DNA of 64,000 nucleotides from Thecamonas trahens ATCC 50062. Its lineage: Eukaryota > Apusozoa > Apusomonadida > Apusomonadidae. Below, one piece after another: positions 48,851 through 57,673 of this stretch; the stretch's first letter is position 1, and every line of letters starts with the position of its first letter. The notes under the pieces were generated by a model. That model saw nothing but the letters and a program-made list of their open reading frames with translations, was not told the origin of the DNA and ran no database searches. The DNA lies in NCBI RefSeq assembly GCF_000142905.1, contig NW_013657648.1:291218-355217 (forward strand), written 5' to 3'. The position numbers were made by a program, and so were the translations under genes.

Positions 48851-49116
48851 GCGATGTCAATCACAGTTGCCTCATGGCAACCAATCATGTCACGGTTGTT
48901 GCCAATGGCCTCGTACCAGTCGATTATGTTGCGCTTGTTGTCAACGGCCTCGTAACAACCAATCATGTCGCGATTGTTGCCAATGGCCTCGTAACAACCA
49001 ATCACGTCGCGATCGTTGCCCGTGATGTTGACCTGCATGGCCTTGTAGCAATCGATCATGTCACGGTTGTTGCCAATGGCCTCGTAACAGCCAATAACAT
49101 CACAATTGTTGTGTGA
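48851..49116. repeat. 39-bp minisatellite, open in both strands
   Basis: Five to six imperfect units of 39 bp, consensus core TTGCCAATGGCCTCGTAACA, one interrupted by an extra 16 bp. Because 39 is a multiple of three, the plus strand reads 13-residue repeats (NHVAIVANGLVTT) and the minus strand reads GNNRDMIGCYEAI repeats, both without stops. No start context, no flanking domain; more likely a minisatellite than a gene. Confidence 0.8.
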
Positions 49117-49319
49117 CTAATGATGGCCTGATGACGTGTGCTGAACGGCTCCTCCCCCCCCCCCTGCCGGACTCATACCGAGCTCAACGCTATGATTCCA
49201 CAAAGGGAAGCGAGACACTAGCCAGTTGGCGGGTGGTGGGGCAGAGCCACCGCAGAGATGGTTCATGCTTCGAGAGTCGCGCATGTGACCTAGGGTAGTG
49301 CTGCGGGGCATATTCTTGG

Positions 49320-49700
49320 TCATGACGCCATACACAAGGTGCGGCACAGGTTGATTGTCAAACGTTGCAACACCCCAAAAATAGTGCCCTCTGCCACCGG
49401 GACGGAGCTCATGGCAGCGAGCCACCAAGCCCGACGCGGGTACACTGCCGCAACAAGAGCGAGGTGAGCAAAGGTGAGCGCCTTAAGCACCCATGTGTGC
49501 GTAGCATAGCTAAACGTGGCATCATCACCCCCTTTTCCGAGCCGAGCTTCGCGCCCAGACGGTCTGGGCGCGGTTGACCAACTCGCAACCAATGTCCTCG
49601 ACCAGCACGTGCCTACTGGCAACGCACGCCTCTCTCTCCCACCGGTACGTCGACGGGAGCCAAGCACGCGGCAGCAGCCGTCCGTGTCCCTTGCCCCCCC
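49320..49700 (-). pseudogene. Possible remnant of a membrane-protein gene
   Basis: On the minus strand, protein-like sequence runs from about 49690 (SRHVLVEDIGCELVNRAQTV) to a TGA at 49320, passing through FAHLALVAAVYPRRAWWLAA and ending TINLCRTLCMAS. The two halves are in different frames; the break falls in the AAAAGGGGG run near 49533-49541. No start codon or upstream exon could be fixed, and the family is not recognised. It could also be chance. Confidence 0.25.
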
Positions 49701-50553
49701 CCTCTCCTCCTCCCCGTCCTCCCCTCCCATTACTCCCTTGCCCCCCCTCCCCCCTCCCCCTCCCCCTATCCCCCCCCCATCCCCCCTCCCATCCCCCCCC
49801 CCCCCCCCATCCCATGTCGGTATCCATGGGGGTGCCAATATGGCCTCCTCCCGCCCTTTCTTTCCAGATGCGCAAATTGGACCCAAGTCCACCCGAATCG
49901 GCCAAGAACAACGCCCCCTGCCGCCTGCCGCCTGCCGCCTGCACCACCAAGTCCATACTCTGCCCCCTACCGACCGAGCCTCCTTCCTTCCCCTCCCCTG
50001 CTACCGCCATCGTTTCATCGCGGCAATGGGAGAGGGGGGGGGAGGGGGGGAGGGGGCGACGGGGCTGGGTGAGCAGCGACAGCGCAAACTGCTGCCACCG
50101 CCACCACCACCACCACCACCACCACCACCACCACCACCGCTATATGCCATTGTACCCACCTTCGGCTCATCTCGCAACGTCGCCAAGGCTATGTCCATAC
50201 TTGATGCTGATCGGCTCGCGCTCCAGCAGCACGTTGGACTCGGCTGACGAAGCTCTGCTCTCGTACTCAACAAGCACAAGCGTTGGTCACCACCGGCTGG
50301 CGCCAGCAGTTCTTGACGTGGCGTGGCCGACGCTGGCTCTACTTGCTTGACCGCAGACGTGTCTGGGGTCTCAGGCACTTGGCCACGATGTGGTGGGGGA
50401 GGGGGGGACGGTGGACGATCTGGTGCAGGCGGGAGCTTGTGGTGACTTTTGACGCTGCACGAGTCATGGCCAAGATGTACGGCAGAGACTCACTGGGAGA
50501 GGAGGAATGCGCAGCAAGGGGATACTCTGCGAGGGGTGGACAGATCGCCAAGT

Positions 50554-52437
50554 ATGGGATCGCCTGCCAAGGCGAATGGTGCAGACAAGGCAGGAGGCGG
50601 CGAGGCAGGAAGCCAGTCCGAGTCAACGTCCGCGCTCTCTGCGACACTCGGGCTCGGGGGCGAGGGCCAAGAGAGCGGCGAGACGGAGGCACGGTATGTG
50701 GTAGACGCATCGATCAAGGAGCTGTACACCATCGAGCGGCTACTGTCTGAGGGCTCATACGGAATCGTATGGAAGGGGGTGCGGAAGGAGACCGGCGAAG
50801 TAGTGGCCATCAAGAAGGTGTTTGAGGCATTCTACTCGTCGACCGATGCGCAGCGGACCTACCGTGAGGTCATGTTCCTGACACAGCTTCGGCGACACAC
50901 CAACATTATCAAGCTCCACGGGGTTCACCCTGCGGTTAACAACCGCGACCTGTATCTTGTGTTTGAGTACATGGAGTCCGATCTGCACTCGGTCATCCGT
51001 GCTCAGATCCTGCAGAATGTCCACAAGCAGTACATTGTGTACCAGACGCTGCGGGCGCTCAAGTATATCCACTCCGGCAAGCTCTTGCACCGTGACCTCA
51101 AGCCATGCAACTTGCTCGTCTCGTCGACATGCGAGCTGAAGGTCTGCGACTTTGGGCTCTCGCGGTCGCTGGCGACAACTTCCGAGGACCTGCCGACGTC
51201 GGCCGATCTGACGGTGTACGTGGCGACCCGGTGGTACCGTGCGCCTGAGATCCTGCTCGGGTGCCCCAAGTACACAGTGGGCATCGACCTCTGGTCGCTG
51301 GGGTGCATCATTGGCGAGCTCCTTGTGGGCAAGCCCCTGTTCCCCGGCTCATCAACGCTCAATCAGCTCGAGCGGATTTTCAATCTCATTGGGCGGCCAT
51401 CCGACGAAGATCTCGCGTCGATTGAGTCGCCCTTTGCCGCTGCCATGATGCAGCGCATCACCGCCGAGAAGACCGTCTCGTTTGCCGAGCAGTTCCCGTC
51501 GGCCTCGCTCGAGGGCGTCGACCTCATGCTCCGACTGCTGCAGTTTAACCCGGCGAAGCGAATCTCAGTCCGTGACGCCCTCCGTCACCCCTTTGTCCGC
51601 ATGTTCCACAACTCGGCTACTGAGCCAGTTCTCAAGCACCCGATCCGCATCCCGGTCAACGACGATGTCAAGCACTCTAAGGACTTTTACCGCTCGGCGC
51701 TGTACCAGGGCATGGAACAGCTCTCAGCGTTTGTCGCCGGCGACGCGGACACCGGAGACGCCGCGGTCGGCAGTCGACCCGGCGACTCGTTGTCGTCAAC
51801 CTCGGTCCAGCCGTCGGGATCATCCAGCTCGGTCCAGTCGTCGTCCGAGGCCGGCTCGTCGAGCTCATCGTCGCGATGCGTCGCTGCTCGGCGTGTCTCG
51901 GACGCCGGCATCGTCTCGGTTCCCTCGTCGTCGCTCACTCCGCCACGACATGGCCTCCGCGCTCCGGTCTCGACTCCAACCGGAGATCCCGGCGAAGACG
52001 TCCGCGTCCTCGACGCCACATCGTCCTCGCCCGAGTCATGTCCTCGGTCCAAATCCAAGTCCAAGTACAAGGCCAAAGCTAAGACCAAAGCCAAGGCCAA
52101 GGGCAAAGGCAAGGCCGGAAAGGCAAAGGCAAAGGCGAAGGCCAAGGCCGACGCCGATAGTGATGGTGAAGCCAAGACAGGCCGACAGCAACGGGCCTCC
52201 ACCGAGCACAGCGGGACGCTCGAGCGCAAGCGGAGCAAGAGCAAAGCTAAGGCAAAGGCAAGGGCAAAGGCAAAGGCAAAGGCCAAGACCAAGACCAAGA
52301 CCAAGACCAAGGCTAAGAGCAAGACCAAGACCAAGGCTAAGAGCAAAGCCAAGGACAAGGAGCAGGCACTGCCCGACGCCGCGCCAGCTTTGGGGTCGGC
52401 CGAATCGTCAGGCAGCTCATTCGGCTCGGGCTTTTGA
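50554..52437 (+). CDS. MAPK15/ERK7-type MAP kinase with a Lys/Ala-rich tail
   Basis: 627 residues from the ATG at 50554, the first ATG in this frame. Kinase domain about 56-355: glycine loop LLSEGSYGIVWKG, VAIKKVFEAF, HRDLKPCNLLVS, DFGLSRS, activation segment LTVYVATRWYRAPEILLG, then YTVGIDLWSLGCIIGELLVG. The segment most resembles ERK7/8 (LTEYVATRWYRAPE), but the TxY motif is TVY, not TEY. After residue 440 comes a Ser-rich region, then over 100 residues of alternating Lys/Ala/Thr (KAKAKTKAKAKGKGKAGKAK), like a histone H1 tail. MAPK15 relatives autophosphorylate and act at cilia and in autophagy. Intronless in the part seen. Confidence 0.9.
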   Translation: MGSPAKANGADKAGGGEAGSQSESTSALSATLGLGGEGQESGETEARYVVDASIKELYTIERLLSEGSYGIVWKGVRKETGEVVAIKKVFEAFYSSTDAQRTYREVMFLTQLRRHTNIIKLHGVHPAVNNRDLYLVFEYMESDLHSVIRAQILQNVHKQYIVYQTLRALKYIHSGKLLHRDLKPCNLLVSSTCELKVCDFGLSRSLATTSEDLPTSADLTVYVATRWYRAPEILLGCPKYTVGIDLWSLGCIIGELLVGKPLFPGSSTLNQLERIFNLIGRPSDEDLASIESPFAAAMMQRITAEKTVSFAEQFPSASLEGVDLMLRLLQFNPAKRISVRDALRHPFVRMFHNSATEPVLKHPIRIPVNDDVKHSKDFYRSALYQGMEQLSAFVAGDADTGDAAVGSRPGDSLSSTSVQPSGSSSSVQSSSEAGSSSSSSRCVAARRVSDAGIVSVPSSSLTPPRHGLRAPVSTPTGDPGEDVRVLDATSSSPESCPRSKSKSKYKAKAKTKAKAKGKGKAGKAKAKAKAKADADSDGEAKTGRQQRASTEHSGTLERKRSKSKAKAKARAKAKAKAKTKTKTKTKAKSKTKTKAKSKAKDKEQALPDAAPALGSAESSGSSFGSGF

Positions 52438-52457
52438 CGGAGGGAATAATGAGGCGT

Positions 52458-53218
52458 TTACTCGTAAAGTACGTCGTAGTGGCCCGGGCGGTAGAGGAGA
52501 GTGCAGACGGGGCGGCCGCCATCAGGAATGACGATTTCCGAGGCGGCGCCGTCGGCGGTGGTGGACTGGTCGAGATAGACGACGCGGACAGCGAGGTCGA
52601 GGTAGGCGGTGAGGGCAGTGATCTGGACGTGGTCAGCGTCGCGGCCGACAGCCTCAACCTCGATGCGACGGAACTCGTCGACAGACAGGCCCGAACCCTC
52701 GATGAAGAACTGGAAGAAGTCTGCATTCTTGGCAAGGTGGAGCGAGACGAGGAAGCGCATAAACTGGACGATGTACTCGGTCCGCTCCTGATCACGGAAG
52801 CAAGCCAGGAGATCGTCGTGCGAGTAGTTGCCGCCCTTGATGGCGCGGAGCGGAGCCATGGTCATGGCCCAAAAGTCGTCGATGAACTCGTCAAAGCCGG
52901 CGGCGAGGAGATCGGCCTTGGAGGCTTCAAAGACGCTGACGACGCGGGTCACGTCCTCGGGCTCCGCCAGCGTCATGAGCCACTCGCAAAGGCCAAAGGC
53001 AAAGCCGCGATAGAAGCAGTTGCCGTCCGGCCGAGTCGTCCGCATCCACTGGAACTTGCTCGGCAGCAGCTCAAGCTTGCGGCGGAGCGTCTCGGACGCC
53101 GTCTCGTACTCTGAGCTCAGCTCGGTGACCGCAACCAAATCTCCCACATACGGCTTGGTCAGCACTTCTTCCTCACGGATCCGCTCCTGCTGCGCGATGA
53201 TCTCTCTGTCAAAGGCCG
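52458..53218 (-). CDS. Otubain-type deubiquitinase (5' exon unresolved)
   Basis: The exon starts at an acceptor (GCCGCAG|CGGCC) at 53218 and runs to the stop at 52458, about 253 residues. OTUB signatures: FDREIIAQQERIREEE (matches AYDEAIMAQQDRIQQE of OTUB1), RTTRPDGNCFYRGFAFG with catalytic Asp and Cys, and RPGHYDVLYE with catalytic His at the C-terminus; GRPVCTLLYRPGHYD closes the domain. No in-frame ATG exists before a stop just upstream, so a short first exon lies in the 53.2-53.7 kb region; I could not fix it. Otubains cleave Lys48-linked ubiquitin. Stop codon 20 bp from the MAPK15 stop (convergent). Confidence 0.88.
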
Positions 53219-54611
53219 CTGCGGCAGGTACGATAGCGTGAGTTCATGACGGCATAGCCTTTGGCCGCGATCCCCCGCGGAGTCCGAGATCACGACCACA
53301 ACAAGCGACACACGATCGAGGCAAGTAATGCCACGAGCAGGGCGATGCAGTTGGCGAGCCGAGTGATATCGCGAGCTGGGCAACATGGCGACCGAGCCGA
53401 GCAGTGTGGCGAGCGAGCCATACGATGTGGCCTGGCCTGTAGCCGACCAGAGCAAGGACACGAGGCCTTGGCAACGCACATACGCCGCCATCCATCCCCC
53501 TACAGACAGTACCACATTCCCCATATCTCCCCATCTCCTCCCCCTTCCCTCCCCCTTCCCTTTCCCTGCCCGCAGCCTGTGTGTGCCCTCTGTCACGCCG
53601 TACCGTTGTCAATGGAAGCCTGGTCGATGACCACCTGGTCACCGCCTGCCTCCCCGCCTTGGCCTCCCTCTGCTGCTGCTCCGCCAGCCTCTGTCCCTCA
53701 CACCATGTTGTTCTCCTCGTTTGACGCCATTGCTCCTTCTTCTTCTCTTACACACTCGAGTGTTGCTCACTTGCACTCTTCTCGCCTCACCCTCTCCCCC
53801 CCCCACGCCTGCCTGTCCCATGTTCGCTGGTCGCCTGTCCGCCTTCCGAGTCGTCGGTCGCAATCGTGATTGTAATCGTTCGAGTTATCGTTCGGAATAT
53901 TGTTCGAGTTATCGTTCGAGTTAGCGCTTGAGCTAGTGTTCCGGGTCATCACTGAGCCGCAGTCGTATCTACGGCTATCGTTCGAACCATCGTACGGCCG
54001 CAGCTGTATCTATGGCTTTGTATCCCCTCTGCAACTCAACTACGTGACGTTGCAAGGGCAATGTATGTGGTAGACGAGAAAACAAAGTTGAATCAAGAGG
54101 TAATGTGTTTGTTCATGTCCATGGCGTGAGAAACAATGATCTTAGCACAGAAAATCTGCTCCTCTCGGCCTATCTCTCCACGCCGCGCCGCCTCTAATCC
54201 CATACGCACACCGTGTAGGCCGATTCTATCCGGCGCCACACACTGGGTTGTACCAGGCAGACCATTCTGTGCCTGCTCAGTATGACCCGCCTTAAGATTC
54301 ACCGCATCACCTGCCATGCTCGGTCCGAGCACGAGAAACTGCGACCTTTTTTCGCCACCGCCATCGCCGACTGCCACCATCCTGCCCACACTACTGTCTC
54401 AGCCGAGCTACGCCACAGCCACGTTCCCATACAACAACCCGGCCATACGAGCTGCGTTTGTGTTGTGTGGTCGGCGAAGCGAGCACGATGTCTTGACGGA
54501 GCAAGAACCATGTTCACGGAGAGCTGCAGACTACGACCTTTTTCCGCCACTGCTGCCTGCACAGCTGCCCTCACACGCCCTCACACGTCTCCATAGCCAC
54601 CAGTCGACACC
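53219..54611. other. Intergenic region at the left edge of the accessory island
   Basis: 1.4 kb lacking a recognisable gene. Should contain the otubain first exon and promoter. It shows C/T-rich simple sequence (53515-53570), a cluster of ATCGTTCGAGTT repeats (53871-53935) and a lower G+C content than the gene-rich part. No tRNA or known RNA fold seen. Confidence 0.5.
53871..53935. repeat. Short direct repeats of ATCGTTCGAGTT
   Basis: Three to four imperfect 12-18-bp units built on ATCGTTCGAGTT, with one GGAATATTG variant. A small local array, no coding meaning. Confidence 0.6.
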
Positions 54612-54998
54612 ATGAACAGTTTCGAAGAGAGCGACGACGGTGACGTCCTTCTCCCACTTGCCGAGCCCGTGTCCATCTCCGTTACCGAGCTGGACGACCA
54701 TGCTGTCCTGCCACTCGCCAGCTTGGCACATGGCGCATCAGCGGCAGCCCAAGCCGAAGCTACCGCCACATCAAGAGCACAAGCGGCAGAGCCAAGTCGC
54801 CAACGCAAGCGCCGCTGGGAGAGCCACGGGTCCACAAGCGAGTGCACTCTGTCGGGCAACGATGACATTGGGAGAACGAGGCCCATGCTAGAGGACCCCG
54901 GCGTGGAACGGGGCGGCGCGCGCGAGCTTGGCCCACGCCGCGACACGGTCGGCTTGAGCGCACGCGGGCACGGAGATCGATGCGGTGATCATTGGTGA
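54612..54998 (+). CDS. Acidic hypothetical frame at the island edge
   Basis: 128 codons from an ATG at 54612 (MNSFEESDDGDVLLPLAEPV). The first about 95 residues are unique; the last 30 are encoded by the 62-bp repeat and the first bases of the SWIM-RING duplication, so the natural end of this frame has probably been replaced. It could be the N-terminal exon of the SWIM-RING gene or a truncated resident gene. No domain recognised. Confidence 0.3.
   Translation: MNSFEESDDGDVLLPLAEPVSISVTELDDHAVLPLASLAHGASAAAQAEATATSRAQAAEPSRQRKRRWESHGSTSECTLSGNDDIGRTRPMLEDPGVERGGARELGPRRDTVGLSARGHGDRCGDHW
54901..54962. repeat. 62-bp perfect repeat, copy 1
   Basis: Identical to 57403-57464, same orientation. 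It ends at the exact base where the 1.04-kb SWIM-RING duplication begins (54963). Reads VERGGARELGPRRDTVGLSA in one plus-strand frame. Confidence 0.95.
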
Positions 54999-56013
54999 CG
55001 AGAGCCTGGGCGTTTTGTCTGGGGTGGTACAGAGCTTGTCTGGAGCGACTGCTGCGTCGTCCACGACGACAAGTGCATCGAGTGCATCGAGTGCATCGAC
55101 AGCGGCGCCAGCCCGGGCGAGGCGGCGGATCAGGACGAGTACGGTGGCGCAGCGGGCCAAGAAGCCAGTTGCTGACTCGGCCGAGGTCGAGGAGCGCGCG
55201 GTGCGTTGGCGAGCGCGGGCTCCTGCTGGAATGAAGCGGCGGAAGGAGCGGGCGATGTCCCAGCCGCTGTTTCTCCTCTCGGCGTCGATCGATCGCGACG
55301 TGCCGCGCGGGGAGTTTGCAGTCACCGGCTCGACTGGCAACGTCTACAACGTGGTCTTTGCCGAGAGGACGACGTGTTCGTGCCCCGACGCGGGGAAGGG
55401 CAATGTGTGCAAGCACGCCCTCTTTGTCGGCATCAAGGTGCTTAAGATCCCATCGCGCTCGCCACTGCTGTTCAACGCCCTGCTTCCGTCCGAGCTCAAG
55501 GTGGTCTTTGCCAACCTTGCCATTGCGCGGCACGTCATGGCGTCATCGCAGGCGCAGCAGGCGTACGTGACAGCCGTGCTGGGCGAGGGCGATGCTGACG
55601 GCGACGGCAATACAAGCGGGGCGCCTGGCGTGACCCGCAAGCCTGTCGACGGCGAGTGTCCAGTTTGCTTTGACGATCTGGACTCGGATCCGGTGGTGTG
55701 GTGCCGGGGCCAGTGCGGACAGAACCTACACAAGCGCTGCTTCGAGCAGTGGTCGGCGCACGGCGGCAAGGTGTGTGTTCTCTGCCGCGCGCCATGGCTC
55801 GAGACCTCGCTGTCCAACGTCGAGGGCTACATCAACTTGGCCCCGTTTGAACGACGCGCCCTCACTGCACGGCTCGACCGGTACCGATCGGCCTACCAGT
55901 CCCGGTACTCGCGGAGGCGGTACAACTACGACCATGATTGGAACGAATCGGCCAGCAATAGCACAGGCAGCAGTGAAAACTGATAGCACTGACCCCCCAC
56001 CTGTACATGTCGA
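54963..56013. repeat. 1.05-kb direct repeat, left copy (SWIM-RING)
   Basis: Matches 60726-61767 at around 98-99% by eye, same orientation, with a 9-bp length difference (one fewer GAGTGCATC in the right copy). Boundaries: starts CGCGGGCACGGAG, ends TGTACATGTCGA; flanking sequences are unrelated except for the 62-bp repeat on the left of this copy. Confidence 0.95.
54985..55983 (+). CDS. SWIM zinc finger / RING protein, left copy (intact frame)
   Basis: Open for 332 codons; no ATG before 55231 (MKRRKERAMSQPLF), so either translation starts there (250 residues) or a 5' exon is missing. A basic Ser/Ala/Arg-rich N-terminus is followed by a SWIM domain (CSCPDAGKGNVCKH, the CxCx(n)CxH zinc pattern) and a RING-H2-like finger (CPVCFDDLDSD ... 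CGQNLHKRCFEQW ... CVLCRAPW). This is the ZSWIM2/MEX-type combination of E3 ubiquitin ligases. SWIM domains also occur in MULE transposases, but no transposase DDE core is present. Tyr/Arg-rich tail. Confidence 0.75.
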   Translation: MIIGDESLGVLSGVVQSLSGATAASSTTTSASSASSASTAAPARARRRIRTSTVAQRAKKPVADSAEVEERAVRWRARAPAGMKRRKERAMSQPLFLLSASIDRDVPRGEFAVTGSTGNVYNVVFAERTTCSCPDAGKGNVCKHALFVGIKVLKIPSRSPLLFNALLPSELKVVFANLAIARHVMASSQAQQAYVTAVLGEGDADGDGNTSGAPGVTRKPVDGECPVCFDDLDSDPVVWCRGQCGQNLHKRCFEQWSAHGGKVCVLCRAPWLETSLSNVEGYINLAPFERRALTARLDRYRSAYQSRYSRRRYNYDHDWNESASNSTGSSEN

Positions 56014-56071
56014 CTGACGCTGGCGCCCGAACTGGTGTGTGAAAGTACGACGACGTTGCATGTAGTAGTGA

Positions 56072-57464
56072 GCGAGAATCGTTGTCGCAGCGCTTGCCGA
56101 GGACCTTGATGACGTCCTTGCGCGTCCAGCGGTCGAGAACCAGGCCAAGTTGGAGAAGGCCGAGGCCAAGCTGAAGGAAGCTAAGGACGAGCTGAAGGAA
56201 GCTAAGGACGAGCTGGAGAGGGCCTACAATGAGCTCGAGACCAAGCGAAAGCAGGCGGAGGTGGTGCAGGCCCAGTTGCGTGCGGCGCGTGCGTCGCTCG
56301 TCCTCGGGCCGGACGTTGCACCTCTCCCGCCTGCTGCGCCGTCGCTCGACTCGCTCGCCGTCGTCGCCGGGGCGTCGAAGGCAACTCGAGAGATCATGGA
56401 CGAGCACTGCGTCTTCCACAACGACGATGTGGTGGCCAACGCAGGCAAGGACCCGTCGTTTTTCGACGCCGCGTGCGGGATGGGAACGCTCCGGCAGAGC
56501 GTGTGGGAACCCCGGCCGGTCGACGCCAACGCTGTTGAGGCGCTCAAAGTCGACCTGGCGCGGCTGGTGGCGAGGCCGTCGGGCGACTGGATCGGTGTCG
56601 TGGGCAGCGTGGCGTCGGCGTCCCGCAACGTACACCTGGAGGAGACGCACAACGCGGTCCTCTCGAGCCATCTCTGCCGCCGCGAGATGCTGCGTGAGGC
56701 GCATGTCTCCGGCCTTTCTGAGGCGTTGGAGAACGCGGCTTGCGCTGTGCGGCGCGATGCGAGCAAGATTGAGGAGGCCAACGAGGATGGCAAGTCGCAG
56801 GTGCTGTTGCACTCGCGTGAGGACGCCTACCCTTTGGTACCGGTCACTACGCCGCAAAAGTGCGAGTACTTCTGCGGCGAGCGGCAACGAGAGTTCGCAG
56901 GCGGACATTGAGGCACGGACATCTGTTGCGGCGCTCACCGCGACGTACTTTGCGGTCGAGGCGCAGTCACCGACGTTTTCGGGCAACCCCGTCGACTTTG
57001 CGGCGAGCCTCGTGTACCACGGCGTCCGGCTTCGGCTCGCGATGTTCGAGCCCGGTAACTCGGCCAAGGAGCACCAGGCCGCCGCGTACGCGCTCAACAC
57101 CTTCCGTTCGCTCTACGGCCTGCCGCCGTTTGTCACGCTCCTCGCCCTCCACGGGCGGTTCATCTCGTCGCGCGACGAGTCGGTGCCGAAGAGGCTGTAC
57201 CTCGTCGGCTACCGCCTTGACGCGAGGTCTGACAAGCTCCACGCGTACTCGCTTGGCTCGGTGGACGCAGCGATGCGGATACGAAAGCGGCGCTCCGAGG
57301 CTGGACCGGGTCGACAGACCATTGTCACACACATACAAGCTACATGGTGGGTGCGGGAGGTTGATAGGAAGGACGTCGAGCGGGGGACGGGGTGGCCCGG
57401 GCGCGTGGAACGGGGCGGCGCGCGCGAGCTTGGCCCACGCCGCGACACGGTCGGCTTGAGCGCA
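56072..57464 (+). pseudogene. Decayed gene: coiled coil plus unrecognised C-terminal domain
   Basis: Protein-like sequence starts without an ATG just after stops at 56063-56071, with a coiled coil (KLKEAKDELKEAKDELERAY), then LEETHNAVLSSHLCRREMLR, and continues after a frame change into ARTSVAALTATYFAVEAQSP and QAAAYALNTFRSLYGLPPFV up to about 57300. The frames join if one A is removed from the AAAA run near 56856-56860. The end merges into the 62-bp repeat. Lacks a start and has a frameshift: a truncated gene. The C-terminal block (HGRFISSRDESVPKRLYLVG) is not a family I recognise. It sits just upstream of the nuclease gene, same strand. Confidence 0.5.
57403..57464. repeat. 62-bp perfect repeat, copy 2
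   Basis: Identical to 54901-54962. Lies 209 bp upstream of the AAA-ATPase/nuclease ATG and follows directly the decayed gene at 56072. Confidence 0.95.
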
Positions 57465-57673
57465 TACTGGTCGACATACACGCGCGCTCCGCTAGCGACG
57501 CGCCCGAGAGGTCGATTGCTCGAGGGTGTCTCCGAGTTCACGTCGGGTCTCCCGCCCGCATGGGTTGCCGCTGGGTTGCCGCTTGTTCCTTCTCCGCGCC
57601 GCGGGCCCGCGGACCAGCGCGCAACACCCCACCCAGCCCACCCCCCACGCTCACCCACCCCCCCCCCACGGCC

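Larger units (their letters stand above)
48647..50553. other. Repeat-rich intergenic region
   Basis: 1.9 kb between divergent genes. It contains the 39-bp minisatellite (48851-49116), C-homopolymers (49150-49160, 49690-49820), a (CAC)n tract at about 50098-50138, and short coding-like frames on the minus strand (see 49320-49700). Contains the promoters of the coiled-coil and MAPK genes; no RNA gene recognised. Confidence 0.5.

Noticed and set aside
49516-50350. Plus-strand proteins of over 240 codons
   Set aside because: Poly-Pro/Ser/His readings of C-rich simple sequence with no domain or sensible end.
53165-53168. Otubain start at GTG
   Set aside because: Upstream codons back to 53218 are conserved with OTUB1 (FDREIIAQQERI), so the protein extends into an earlier exon.
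54985-55983. MULE transposase (because of the SWIM domain)
   Set aside because: No DDE transposase core, and the RING finger directly after SWIM matches ubiquitin ligases instead; no terminal inverted repeats seen.
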